A stretch of DNA of 64,000 nt from Candidatus Flexicrinis proximus (GTDB taxonomy: Bacteria; Chloroflexota; Anaerolineae; Aggregatilineales; Phototrophicaceae), in NCBI GenBank assembly GCA_016712885.1, contig JADJQF010000015.1, positions 318,339 to 382,338 on the forward strand. The letters are read 5' to 3'. The notes under the pieces were generated by a model. That model worked only from the letters and a program-made list of their open reading frames with translations, had not been told where the DNA came from and searched no databases. The position numbers and the translations under genes were made by a program. Position 1 is the stretch's first letter. Each line of letters begins with the position of its first letter. Positions 42,646 to 51,806 of the stretch are shown here, piece after piece.

Positions 42646-44310
42646 ATGAAACCCCTGGCCGCCCTGATTGTCCTTCTGCTTGCCTTCAATATTTCCGTTC
42701 AGGCCGCTCCGGCCCACGCCGCCCCGCTGACCTGCGATAGCGAGCTTCAGACGTTTTCCACTGAAGGCGCCTATATGCGGGTCACGAGCAAGTATGTTTA
42801 CAAGCTGCCGGATGGGGCCGCCCCTGATCAAAACGCGCTCGATGATGGCGTCGAAGCGTACCTGGATGGCGCCCTGCCGGCCATCACACAGCTGCGGAGC
42901 GAACCGTCTTCCGCGGCTGCGGTCAGCGGTCAGGCCCAACCCGGCACGGTCTGGCTGGTCACAGGCGCGCCCCAGTGTGTGGAGGAGCCGCAGTTCAACG
43001 GCGCAGTCACAATCTATGTGCCGGTCGAGGCGTTCGAAGGCGGGTTCACAGGCTGGCTGGTCGAAAGTCGCAACTGGAAGAATATCGACTTGCAAGCACT
43101 CACCGTTCTTGCACCCAGTCAGACTCTCAAGCGCTTGAGCCTGTATTTCCTGGAGCCGCAGATCGTAAACCCCAACATCAGCCTCGATGTGCTGGACTTC
43201 GCTTTGCCGGAGCCGGAGCCCGCCTGTTTTGCCGGCGCCCTCAACCACATCCGCATCGGTGACTCGGCCTACCGATACAACTACAACGAGTTGCTCGGCG
43301 ATGTCGAAACCCCGTGGTACACGGAGTACGATCTCGGCGTGGCGTTCGGCGTCGGCATGCCGCTGTTCAGCGAAGTATTTGTTCCTCTCAACGCCGAGAA
43401 GGTCAGTACCGAGACCTGGTACAACTTCCTGTATGTCAACTTCAAACACGAAACGTCACCGTATGCCGTGACACCGCGCGGCTTGAATTACAAGGACGAG
43501 ATCCTCGTCCTGGATGGGCCGGTCTGCAGCCGGATCAATTATGACTCATCGCTGAAAGATATCGACGGAAATCTTCTCCAGTCCAGCATCGATGTCGCGA
43601 CGGTCACCTGGTATCGGCTGCGCGCGACCGTTGACGGCCAGCAGTACGAAGGCTGGTTCCCGGAGAGCGTCGCCTGGGCGGGTATCACCCTGAGTTTCGT
43701 CAACGAGAGCCTCACGGTTCGCCACCATTTCGCGGCCTATTACCTTGGGCCGGACTCCGTCACCGATGCCGACAAAGGCTACATTCAGAATTGGGACCTA
43801 CCGGTGGATCTGACCCTCGGCGAATCAGGGGCAAAGTACCAGGGCTCGCTGTTTGGCTTCTCGCGTGAAGTCTCTGAGGATAGCTGCGATCTTGCGCTGC
43901 CGACCCGGCTAGACGCCGCGCCGCGCGCCCGCGTCGTCGCGTCCGCGCTGAACATGCGGCCAACGCCATCAACCAGCGGCGAACCGCTGATCGGGCTGGG
44001 CCAGAACTCGGTGGTCCGTCTGACCGGTTTCACGCGCTGTGCGGATGGTCTGCGCTGGTGGTCGGCTTCGGTCGGCGGCGGCGCGCTGGGGACCCGGATA
44101 GTCGATGGCTGGGTCGCCGAGCACGACTCTGCTGTCTACTACCTCGAACCCCTGGCCGATCGCGGGCCAAGCGAGTATGTTGCCCGTCCGACCGCCGTTC
44201 CGCCGACGGCCACAGCAACACCGCTGCCGGTGGTCAACGCCACGCAGCCTCCCGCCCCGACTCAGATCCCCACCATAGCCCCAACGCCAACCGACCCGAC
44301 TCCCGGCTAG
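42646..44310 (+). CDS. Secreted protein with C-terminal SH3-like domain and Pro/Thr tail
   Basis: A signal peptide (MKPLAALIVLLLAFNISVQAAPAHAA) is followed by about 380 residues without a recognised family, holding three similar stretches (TCDSELQTFS..., PACFAGALNHIRIG..., DSCDLALPTRLD...), each near a Cys and each linked to a sentence such as WLVESRNW, WFPESVAW or WVAEHDSA, so the protein is probably a series of SH3-like units of about 120-180 residues. The last, about residues 435-525 (VASALNMRPTPSTSGEPLIGLGQNSVVRLTG...VDGWVAEH), is a typical bacterial SH3 domain, which binds peptides or wall glycans. The C-terminus is Pro/Thr-rich. ATG 42646 is used; the open frame to 42547 lies before the promoter. 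Confidence 0.8.
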   Translation: MKPLAALIVLLLAFNISVQAAPAHAAPLTCDSELQTFSTEGAYMRVTSKYVYKLPDGAAPDQNALDDGVEAYLDGALPAITQLRSEPSSAAAVSGQAQPGTVWLVTGAPQCVEEPQFNGAVTIYVPVEAFEGGFTGWLVESRNWKNIDLQALTVLAPSQTLKRLSLYFLEPQIVNPNISLDVLDFALPEPEPACFAGALNHIRIGDSAYRYNYNELLGDVETPWYTEYDLGVAFGVGMPLFSEVFVPLNAEKVSTETWYNFLYVNFKHETSPYAVTPRGLNYKDEILVLDGPVCSRINYDSSLKDIDGNLLQSSIDVATVTWYRLRATVDGQQYEGWFPESVAWAGITLSFVNESLTVRHHFAAYYLGPDSVTDADKGYIQNWDLPVDLTLGESGAKYQGSLFGFSREVSEDSCDLALPTRLDAAPRARVVASALNMRPTPSTSGEPLIGLGQNSVVRLTGFTRCADGLRWWSASVGGGALGTRIVDGWVAEHDSAVYYLEPLADRGPSEYVARPTAVPPTATATPLPVVNATQPPAPTQIPTIAPTPTDPTPG

Positions 44311-44400
44311 AGTCTGCGCTCCGCACCTCCGATGGCGAATTGAATGGGCACGCCCGTTCAGTTCGCCAATGAGGGAGGCGAACGTGGTGTAACCCACTCG
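44311..44400. repeat. Dispersed intergenic repeat, partial copy 3
   Basis: It holds GCGCTCC...CACCTCCGATGGCGAATTGAATGGGC and a paired arm GCCCGTTCAGTTCGCC (44334-44349 and 44352-44367), close to the hairpin of copy 2 with two or three changes, and then GAGGGAGGCG. As in copies 1 and 2 it begins at a gene's 3' end. The remaining 44401-44760 holds no gene or clear promoter that I can see. Confidence 0.65.
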
Positions 44401-44760
44401 AGGCAGTGTTCAGAGTGCCAGTTGCGCGATTCGAAGCAGCGATCAGCGGGCTTTGAAAAACCGGGTTAGAATACGGGTGTTCGTGACAACACACCGAAAT
44501 ACTGTTTGAGTCTGTCCGGTACGTCGCAGAAGTTGCCGCCCTGATGGCATCGCTCTGCCAACCCGGATCACATCGCCGCTCCCGTTGTTTGTCTTGCGTG
44601 GGCGGGCGGCTTCGATTCTTCCTGCTGTAATCGCCAGAACGACCGGCAAATCGCGTGCAGCCTTAGCGAATTCAGGCTGTTACCCGGCCATACGCGCGGA
44701 AGTCTCACACTGTTTCCGCCGCACAATCGTCAGCTAACCAGTAAGAAGAGGGGAAGACAA

Positions 44761-45306
44761 ATGATACGTTGGGGATTTCGCGCTCTGGTCATCGTCTATC
44801 TGCTGCTGCCCATCGCTGCCGTCGTCATCGGGATTACGACGGTACGCAGTATAACCAGCACGCTGGTGCCGATTTACGATGCGGCATCTGAACGCATTAA
44901 CGATGCGGCCGACGCGCTTGATGAGGAATTCGACGATCTAAAGGAGAACTTCCAGCCGCTGGTCAACGCGGTCAACGCGATCCGGACCGCCCTCAGTAGA
45001 GTACGGCAGTTCATCAATAATCAGGTCAATCGCGTCATCAACTTTGCCAACGGGTTTCCCGGCGTCGACATCCCTGCCTTCGACGGTTTTGACCTCCCCG
45101 ATCTGATTAACCTCAACTTCCTGAACAATGTTGGCGGGCATATCCGCGACATCACAGGCGAGCTGGGCGACGCGGCGGCCGCTACCCGGGACTTCTTTGC
45201 CGAACAGGCCAGTCAGATCGGCCTAATCGGACTGCTGATGGTCGGCTGGTTTCTGGTCGGTCATCTGCTGGGCGCGATCGTCATCGTGCGCAACTTCTGG
45301 CGCTAA
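44761..45306 (+). CDS. Small membrane protein with two transmembrane helices and a coiled coil
   Basis: ATG 44761 has GAGGGGAAG upstream. The 181-residue protein has an N-terminal helix (ALVIVYLLLPIAAVVIGITT), an outside or linker segment of about 110 residues with heptad-like helices (YDAASERINDAADALDEEFD), a Pro/Phe-rich middle (GFPGVDIPAFDGFDLPDL) and a C-terminal helix (IGLIGLLMVGWFLVGHLLGA). No family is recognised. It lies between a secreted SH3-like protein and the glycoside hydrolase cluster, on the opposite strand to the latter. Confidence 0.7.
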   Translation: MIRWGFRALVIVYLLLPIAAVVIGITTVRSITSTLVPIYDAASERINDAADALDEEFDDLKENFQPLVNAVNAIRTALSRVRQFINNQVNRVINFANGFPGVDIPAFDGFDLPDLINLNFLNNVGGHIRDITGELGDAAAATRDFFAEQASQIGLIGLLMVGWFLVGHLLGAIVIVRNFWR

Positions 45307-45325
45307 CGCCGGAAGGCTGAGAGGT

Positions 45326-46441
45326 TCACTGGCACGGGTTTTCGGGCTGCAGCGGGGTTTCCCCTGTTGTCGGATAGGCCGGCAGCACGATGTCGCCGCA
45401 GACCTTTTCCATACGCAAGAGTGCATCGAAGGCGGGGCGGACGGCAATAAACCGGAAGCCCTGGTCTTCCTGCGGCTGCGTGATGGCGAACCAGTATTCC
45501 TCGTCGTTTTCGGTCCAGGTCGGATCAGCGAGAAAGATCGCGCTCATCAATCCCACCCACGGGCGCCAATGTTCAGCGGCGTAAGCATAAGCGCCGCGCA
45601 GATACTCGGCCTGCTGCTCGGGGGTGACGGCATACCACGCATAATCGGGATGAATCGGGTTGGTCGTCCAGCCAACTTCAAGCAGCGCCATCTGGCGGGC
45701 TGCATCGCCATTGGCAATCATAATCTTTCGCAGGTCCTCGACACGGCGGAAGCTCATCCAACGCTGCCCACCCTTGGCGACGGCGTCGTCTGGCCCGACT
45801 TCCGGCGCGTCGTACCCGGCCGCGTGCGCCCCGACCACGTCGATATAGGTTTGAAACTGCGCGTCGTATAGATCCTGCAGATACAGGTCGTCGCGGCGCG
45901 CGGCTGCATCGTCATTGCCGGTCGGGGACAGCCCCGCCGAGATCAGGATCGCGTCCGGGTCTGCTGCGCGGATCGCCGTGCTGCACGCCGCCAGCATCCC
46001 AACGTATTCCGCGGCACTTGGGACAAAACCTCCCCATTCACGGGCAAGATTAGGCTCGTTCCAGATCTGATAAGCGCGAATCCGGCCCTTGAAGTGCCCA
46101 GCAAGTGCGCCACAGTACGCGCCAAATTCAGCGTTGTGTAGCGGCGGGGTGTCATGCGCCTCCGGGCTGGCATCGGGCCGGAACGCCCAATCCGGTGTGC
46201 CGACAAGCCGCGCGATCAACTGGAGTCCGGGCACATCGACTTCATCGACAATCGCGCCGATCCGGGAAAAGTCGAATGGTGCATCCGGCGCGGATTGGAT
46301 GTCCCGCCATGCGACCGTTTGCTTCACATGTGAAAAGCGCATCATGCGCACCCAGTCCAGGTTCGTCCCGACCTCGCCGCCATCCCACCACAGGAACGCG
46401 TGAATGCTGTAGGTCAGCGGCGTAAATAGGGCATTGGTCAC
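45326..46441 (-). CDS. Clan A glycoside hydrolase-like protein (GH39-like), member 1 of three
   Basis: A TIM-barrel of about 330 residues has the acid/base Glu in YQIWNEPNLAREWGG and the nucleophile Glu in MALLEVGWTTN, the clan A arrangement, so an active retaining glycosidase is expected. GTG 46441 is the first standard start, but the same frame is open upstream to TGA 46580-46582 and codes for a membrane anchor (RNRIVLPSLLFLVASILVAAVF). There is no ATG, GTG or TTG there; ATC 46567 has GAGG 10 bases before it. So the true N-terminus is probably longer, from a non-standard start or with an ATG misread as ATC. The substrate is unknown. Two related genes follow upstream. Confidence 0.82.
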   Translation of the reverse strand: MTNALFTPLTYSIHAFLWWDGGEVGTNLDWVRMMRFSHVKQTVAWRDIQSAPDAPFDFSRIGAIVDEVDVPGLQLIARLVGTPDWAFRPDASPEAHDTPPLHNAEFGAYCGALAGHFKGRIRAYQIWNEPNLAREWGGFVPSAAEYVGMLAACSTAIRAADPDAILISAGLSPTGNDDAAARRDDLYLQDLYDAQFQTYIDVVGAHAAGYDAPEVGPDDAVAKGGQRWMSFRRVEDLRKIMIANGDAARQMALLEVGWTTNPIHPDYAWYAVTPEQQAEYLRGAYAYAAEHWRPWVGLMSAIFLADPTWTENDEEYWFAITQPQEDQGFRFIAVRPAFDALLRMEKVCGDIVLPAYPTTGETPLQPENPCQ

Positions 46442-46618
46442 CGCCGCACCCTCAAACGGGTCTGTAGGACGTGCGCGAAATACAGCCGCGACCAGGATCG
46501 ACGCGACCAGGAACAGCAGTGATGGAAGTACGATCCGGTTGCGGAGAAGGAGCGTGAAGAAATTGATGGCGGTTCTGCCTCAGTGATGTGTCGTTACGGT
46601 TGCCGGCCTCTGGAAACC

Positions 46619-46652
46619 GCAGGAGGGGCGCAAGTTGCTACGCCCCTCCTGC
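46619..46652. terminator. Perfect 12-bp hairpin after the second hydrolase gene
   Basis: GCAGGAGGGGCG (46619-46630) and CGCCCCTCCTGC (46641-46652) pair perfectly around a 10-base loop, just past the stop of the upstream gene. No T run, so it may be a transcript-end stabiliser. Its GGGGCGCAAGT core recalls the dispersed repeat. Confidence 0.5.
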
Positions 46653-46662
46653 CATGCAATGA

Positions 46663-48123
46663 CTATTCGATGCCTTTTTCGGCGCGTCCCCATTCACCAA
46701 GCGCGTCGAATACCGGCCGGTGGACGAAGTTCGGCCCAATGATCGAATAGGGAACGTTGTCATTGGTGGCCGACCAGCCCGCCTGCGGGCCGTAGTTCAG
46801 GTTCCAGACGAAGGCCAGCCGGACGGTGCCCATCTGCTTCATCAGATCGAGCGCCTGAATAGTCCACTCTTTTTGTTCTTGCAACGTATTGTCGACCGCG
46901 TAGTCCCAGCCGGCGGGCACGCCTTCAAGATCCTCGCCGGACGCCCACCCAAACTCAGTAATGCACAGCTGCTGGTCGCCGCCCGATGCTTGCACGCGCG
47001 TCGCTAGATATTCGAGTGTGCTGCGGAAGCTCCAGCTGTGGTGCGCGTTGTCGAACGGTCCGCGGAAAGTTGCCGTCGGATCATCGGTGACCTGATCCCA
47101 AAGTTCGAGCGGATTGAGGTTGTAACCGTTGTGATGCGCGCCTACGCAGTCGGTGTAGTTGAGCATGCCGGCCGCGACCATCGCATCAAAATACGAAAAA
47201 TCGTCAATGGCGCAGACTTCACCGCGTTCGTTGGTACAGCCGCCGGTGGTCGAGAGCGCGCCGCTGATGACAATCATCTGTGGGTTGATCTGCTTCACCG
47301 CCTGGTACGTCTGGCGCAGTAGCTGGACGTAATCCTCCGCCCGCAGTCCGCGTACCGATGTCCACTCGCGGTCAAGGTTCTGTTCATTCCAGACCTCGAT
47401 CGCTTGGAAACGGTCGCCGTACTTGTTCATCAATTCCACGACGAAATTGACGTAGTCCTGATAGTCGGCCGGCGGGCCGTGCCGTTCGAGGTCGACGCCA
47501 TCTTCCCGTGCCCAGGTCGGAGTCGTGACGATCGAGAGCATCACTTTGACCCGCTGCTGCTTGGCCATCCGCAGGGCCATTGTCAGCGGTTGGAGGTTGT
47601 ATACACCCTTTTCGGGTTCGGCGTCTTCCCAGCGCACCTGGATCTTGACCCAGTCCATCGCCAGCTTGTCTTTAACGTCGATCAGCCAGCCGGTCATTTC
47701 ATCCGGGCTGTTGCTGGGCGGAATCTGGACCTGGATGCCCACTTCGAATGTATCAAGGGTGATGGGGGCAACGGTCGGGACCTTCGTCGGTTCATCCGTC
47801 GGGACGACTTCCGTGCTTTGCACCTGAGCCACAACGACATCTGTCTTCTGCAGCGGCGTGGACGTCGGCTCCGGAAGATCGGTCGGCTGCGACGTCGGCG
47901 TGCTGCTCGGGGAAAGCGTCGCGACTGCCGTGACCTGGGCAATGCTGACCGGGCTGGTAGAAGTCGGAAAAGCGGCGTTCTCAAAATCGTTCGCCGCCAC
48001 GCTGGTGGGCGAATAGGTCAGGTAGATGCCGAAGAATGTCAGGCCGGCAATGATCAGCGTCAGAACTGACCAGGTCAGGACGAAGCCGCGCACTTGGTGC
48101 TTTATGATAGGTGAACGTGCCAT
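46663..48123 (-). CDS. Membrane-anchored clan A glycoside hydrolase-like protein, member 2 of three
   Basis: A short cytoplasmic end and one helix (FVLTWSVLTLIIAGLTFFGIY) anchor the protein, followed by a Pro/Thr-rich linker of about 100 residues and a TIM-barrel of about 330 residues. Catalytic Glu are in FQAIEVWNEQNLDREW (acid/base) and QQLCITEFGWASG (nucleophile); a further barrel mark is QVRWEDAEPEKGVYN. The linker places the enzyme outside the membrane. It is about 42% longer in the linker than member 1. It is followed 220 bases later by member 1 and preceded, 33 bases away, by member 3, on one strand, so one operon is likely. The substrate is unknown; such barrels in this clan act on plant or bacterial polysaccharides. 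Confidence 0.85.
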   Translation of the reverse strand: MARSPIIKHQVRGFVLTWSVLTLIIAGLTFFGIYLTYSPTSVAANDFENAAFPTSTSPVSIAQVTAVATLSPSSTPTSQPTDLPEPTSTPLQKTDVVVAQVQSTEVVPTDEPTKVPTVAPITLDTFEVGIQVQIPPSNSPDEMTGWLIDVKDKLAMDWVKIQVRWEDAEPEKGVYNLQPLTMALRMAKQQRVKVMLSIVTTPTWAREDGVDLERHGPPADYQDYVNFVVELMNKYGDRFQAIEVWNEQNLDREWTSVRGLRAEDYVQLLRQTYQAVKQINPQMIVISGALSTTGGCTNERGEVCAIDDFSYFDAMVAAGMLNYTDCVGAHHNGYNLNPLELWDQVTDDPTATFRGPFDNAHHSWSFRSTLEYLATRVQASGGDQQLCITEFGWASGEDLEGVPAGWDYAVDNTLQEQKEWTIQALDLMKQMGTVRLAFVWNLNYGPQAGWSATNDNVPYSIIGPNFVHRPVFDALGEWGRAEKGIE

Positions 48124-48156
48124 AGGTTAATCTCCTCTACGATAAGAGTTGTCGGA

Positions 48157-51087
48157 TCAACGGGCCGCTGCGATAGCCGCGCAGGCCGGACAGCCGCCCC
48201 CGGGACGGATGATCGCGTACCCGCCTTGCGGGTCGTTGCCATCATACCGTGTAAAGTCCACATTCCAGATCACTACCAGCCGCACTTTTCCGGATTGCGA
48301 CGCCAATGCGATTGCCTCCGCCAGCCAGGCCGCCTGCTGCGCTACCGTTGTCTGCGAGCCCCACAGGAAGTTCTCGGCTAGCGCAGCACCATAGCCTTCA
48401 GGAGAAAGATAGCCTAGTTCTGTGAAGCACAGCGGTTTTTGCGTCATCCCATGATACAGGTTGATCATGGAACCCAAATAGCGGGTGTAATAGTCGTCGC
48501 GCGGGTCTCCGCTGGTATAGCTTGGCGGGACAATGCCCTCATTATAGTGAACGCCGATGCAGTCCGCGTATTGGATCCCGCCGGCGTCGATCAATTCCTG
48601 CAGCCAGGCGTTGTCGTTGCGAACTTGTCCGGGGGCAAACGCCAGTTCGCCGCCCGTCGGTGCGGGTGCAGCGCTGATCACCATCGTTCCCGGGCTTGAA
48701 CCTTTGATCGCCGCGTACGCACTTCCGAGCATCGCTGCATAATTCGCGCCGCTGATCTGGCCCGCCGGCCATTCACGGCTGATGTTCGGCTCGTTCCAGA
48801 CTTCGATCGCATCGGGGCCATAGGCCGCCATCCCGCCCAGATAACTGGCAAACCCCTGGATATAGCCGCCCTGCCCCGCCGCTAAGTCGTTGGGGTCGCC
48901 AAGTGCGCTGACAAGGATCTTGAACCCGTTACCTTTGGCCGTCTGAATCAAGCCACCGATCGCCGCAGGATCGTTGCCGGGACGGTAAACCACCTGTATT
49001 TTCATCCACGCCATGCCGGCCGAGCGCATCGCGTTGATGGCGGTCTGGCTGTCGACGCCGGTGACCTGGCCGCCGTACTCGAAATTGCCCACCATGATCG
49101 AGCCGGGACCAGGGTTGATCGAAGGAAGATTGCCGCCGAACGGATTGCTAAAACCGGGGCGCGGCGTTGCTGTATGCAGAATCGGCGCCAGACTCGGCGT
49201 TATGGTCGGGATCAGTGTATCCTGCGCCGTTGGCAGTAGAGTCGGAGTCAGGGTCGGGCGCAGCACAGCAACCTGCGCGCCGCTGCGTGCGACCGACTGC
49301 TCGCCGTCGATCACCTCGACGTTGATGGCGATATTGCCTTCGACGGCCTCAAGCGTGACCACCAGTGCTTCGTTTAGGCCGGTGACCACCTCGTCCAGGA
49401 TGCGCGAGTTGTCCTGAATCCGCCAGCGAAGCGCGAGGTCAGGCGCAGACGGCGTCACGGGCAGCGCGAGTTTGTAGTTGAGAACGGTCTCCGCGACGCC
49501 TTCCGCCAGCCCATCCGAGGACAGTTCGGCAAAGACGGCTCCACCCAGGTAAAACGGCACCAGCCGATCCAGCCGGAATCGCAGCGCGTCGCCGGTCGTC
49601 AGCCATACCTTTTCGGCGCTGCTTCCATCTTCGTGCTGAAACACGATATAGGGCGCCTGGACCAGGGCTTCGACACCCGGTTGAGCGCTCAGGCCATCCA
49701 GACTCGCGCGGATGACATCGCCTGGAGCCACGGAACGCAGCGGCGGATCGATCACCACATTGCCGAGTCGTGACAGCGCTTCCCGATACGAGATGGGCGT
49801 GAGCGCGCCGTTCGTCTCGCGCAGCGAGGCCACATTCAGGCCGGCGACGAGTTTGTAGCGGCTGACCTCGCGGGTTGCCCAGCGCAGTGTCGCCTCGACC
49901 AGACGATCTGGCCCTTCGGCGAAATTGAGCGGGTCGAGCGAAAAGTCGATCTCGACATAGTCGGCTGCGGCGCCAATGGCCCGCCAATCGTAGAGTCCGG
50001 TCTCCCAAATCCCGCCTGAATTGGTCGGCTGCGGCAGGACGATACCGAGCAGCAGGCCGTTGGACGAAAAAGCCTGCTTGAGTTCGGCGACAAAGGTGCT
50101 GAACGCGGCGCGCGAGGACTCAGGCAGGCCGCGGTAATCGAGGAACACGCCGTCAAATCCGCTGCCGATTGCCACCGCCACCAATTGCTCGACATGCGCG
50201 CGCCTGCCACCGGTCGAGCCGATGAGCGACTGCACGGTCTCGACATCCACGGCACGCGGATCATCGAAGTTCCGAATCAGCGGCAGAACCCGGTATCCGG
50301 CGTTCAGGACAAATCCGGGCGCAAGGCTGCCGATCAGTTGGCCGGCGGCATTAGGAGTGAGTCCGGCCGGCGTGACTATCGACGCCAGCTGCGCCGCTTC
50401 GGCGGTCAGTTCCTGAGTGATATCTACCGGAACAATGATATTCGGGTCCGCAGAGCCGGCCTGGAATAAGGCCACCTGATCAGGTATGTCCCCTACCGCG
50501 ATCGAAAGTGTATTCGCAGTGGTCGGCTGCGAGGGGAGAAACCGCCACCGCCCAGGCTGGGCGTCATATCCATAGGCGTCGAGTAGGTCGAGCGGGGTGT
50601 CTGCCGGCAATTTAATGTCGAGGGTGGCGGTTTCCGGCGCGATGCCTGTCGAGGCGACCGAATAGACGGGACTCGCGAGGCTCAGCACGCCGGGGATGGC
50701 CGCCCTGGCCTGTGGGATCCAGGCCGCCGAGGTTGCGCTGCTCTCTGCGAAAGCCTCCGGGGACAGCACAGACAACGCCACGCCAAAGTCGCGTCCAATG
50801 TCGGCCGGGTCGAAAGCGATCGTCAGATCGTCGACCGCCACGGCATTCGACTCCGCGCTGATCATGACGAATTGTGGGCCAAACAGTTGTTTAGCAAGGT
50901 TAAACGGGGGGAGAAACAACCCTACCGCAATCAGTACGCCGCCTACTGCAAGCGCCGCCACCAGTGTGATGATACAGCCAAGTGTATTCGGGCCGCGCCG
51001 CTGGTAAACCGTGACCGATTGTGGCGGCACTGGAACGACTGGGCGATTGGGGCCGGTCGAAGGCGGTTTCGGATTGGGATCAGCCAT
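48157..51087 (-). CDS. Membrane-anchored double-hydrolase: GH18-like domain without its catalytic Glu plus clan A hydrolase, member 3 of three
   Basis: ATG 51087 has AGGGA 7 bases upstream; TTG 51093 is a weaker start. Order: a Pro-rich cytoplasmic end, one helix (CIITLVAALAVGGVLIAVGLFL), a beta-rich outside part, a GH18/YaaH-like barrel (about 250-470: VLPLIRNFDDPRAVDV, GFDGVFLDYRGLPESSRAAFSTFVAELKQAF), an Ig-like part, a Thr/Pro linker, and a clan A barrel (about 670-970) with IEVWNEPNISREW and CFTELGYLS. In the GH18 part the DxxDxDxE motif reads DGVFLDYRG: Arg replaces the catalytic Glu, so this domain is probably a binding module. The clan A barrel keeps both Glu. 976 residues. Confidence 0.83.
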   Translation of the reverse strand: MADPNPKPPSTGPNRPVVPVPPQSVTVYQRRGPNTLGCIITLVAALAVGGVLIAVGLFLPPFNLAKQLFGPQFVMISAESNAVAVDDLTIAFDPADIGRDFGVALSVLSPEAFAESSATSAAWIPQARAAIPGVLSLASPVYSVASTGIAPETATLDIKLPADTPLDLLDAYGYDAQPGRWRFLPSQPTTANTLSIAVGDIPDQVALFQAGSADPNIIVPVDITQELTAEAAQLASIVTPAGLTPNAAGQLIGSLAPGFVLNAGYRVLPLIRNFDDPRAVDVETVQSLIGSTGGRRAHVEQLVAVAIGSGFDGVFLDYRGLPESSRAAFSTFVAELKQAFSSNGLLLGIVLPQPTNSGGIWETGLYDWRAIGAAADYVEIDFSLDPLNFAEGPDRLVEATLRWATREVSRYKLVAGLNVASLRETNGALTPISYREALSRLGNVVIDPPLRSVAPGDVIRASLDGLSAQPGVEALVQAPYIVFQHEDGSSAEKVWLTTGDALRFRLDRLVPFYLGGAVFAELSSDGLAEGVAETVLNYKLALPVTPSAPDLALRWRIQDNSRILDEVVTGLNEALVVTLEAVEGNIAINVEVIDGEQSVARSGAQVAVLRPTLTPTLLPTAQDTLIPTITPSLAPILHTATPRPGFSNPFGGNLPSINPGPGSIMVGNFEYGGQVTGVDSQTAINAMRSAGMAWMKIQVVYRPGNDPAAIGGLIQTAKGNGFKILVSALGDPNDLAAGQGGYIQGFASYLGGMAAYGPDAIEVWNEPNISREWPAGQISGANYAAMLGSAYAAIKGSSPGTMVISAAPAPTGGELAFAPGQVRNDNAWLQELIDAGGIQYADCIGVHYNEGIVPPSYTSGDPRDDYYTRYLGSMINLYHGMTQKPLCFTELGYLSPEGYGAALAENFLWGSQTTVAQQAAWLAEAIALASQSGKVRLVVIWNVDFTRYDGNDPQGGYAIIRPGGGCPACAAIAAAR

Positions 51088-51239
51088 GCACAAATCCCTG
51101 ACTCAATTTGCGACATTCAGAGGGTTTCGTCGGTTTCAAAGTGTAGCAATCGAAATTAGGTTCGGGTAGGGTAGCACGGTACCAGCGTCGGGTAAGCATC
51201 GGTCGCAATCGTGCTGGAGTAAACAAGAAAGTTAGCACC

Positions 51240-51776
51240 ATGGCTTTAACAACTGTCATCACTGAAAAGACTGTATTTAGGACGCCATCGCATACGGTTT
51301 GCCTCACTGAACTCACCCAACGATGGGCATCGGCCGCACGTTCGGTCTGTGACATCAAGGGCCTGAAGTTCAACTGTAATATGGAAAAAGGGCTTCCTGA
51401 ACGCATTGTCGTGGACAGTGAAACCCTGACCGCTGTGGCGACGCTGCTGCTGTTTAACGCCGTAACGTTCACCACCGAGGGCGCAGTAGCGCTTACGCTG
51501 CGCCGGGTTGAGAGCGCTCTCAGCATCGAGGTTCGGGACACTGGCGTTGGCTCCGCGACCCACGTCGCCCCCACCATACAGATTGTCACTCAAGGCTGGC
51601 GGGTCTCCGCCGAGCGCCGGTCGTCGCAGTCTCCGTCCGGGCTGGCCTTCATCCGTCAGCTCGTCCATTCGATGGACGGTACACTGAATATCGAGAACCT
51701 GCCTGACCAGGGACACGCCGTCACGATGCTGATACCGCTGACGGATGCCGATGCAACCCAGCCAGCGCGCCCTTGA
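51240..51776 (+). CDS. Stand-alone HATPase-like protein (histidine kinase catalytic domain)
   Basis: The 178-residue protein has a fold like the ATP-binding domain of histidine kinases: an N-box-like LLLFNAVTFTTEGAVALTL, a G1-like VRDTGVGSA and a C-terminal strand set SGLAFIRQLVHSMDGTLNIENLPDQGHAVTMLIPL. The G2 loop is not obvious and the phosphoacceptor helix is absent, so it cannot be a complete kinase. It may be an anti-sigma-type ATPase or a remnant. ATG 51240 has only a weak ribosome-binding site. It runs into the L10 promoter region (overlap at 51773-51776). Confidence 0.6.
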   Translation: MALTTVITEKTVFRTPSHTVCLTELTQRWASAARSVCDIKGLKFNCNMEKGLPERIVVDSETLTAVATLLLFNAVTFTTEGAVALTLRRVESALSIEVRDTGVGSATHVAPTIQIVTQGWRVSAERRSSQSPSGLAFIRQLVHSMDGTLNIENLPDQGHAVTMLIPLTDADATQPARP

Positions 51777-51800
51777 CTTTTAGGCCGCACAGCCTATAAT
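51773..51800 (+). promoter_or_regulatory. rplJ-rplL promoter
   Basis: -35 TTGACT (51773-51778) and -10 TATAAT (51795-51800) with a 16-base spacer, giving a leader of about 270 bases before rplJ. Confidence 0.8.
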
Positions 51801-51806
51801 TCGCGG

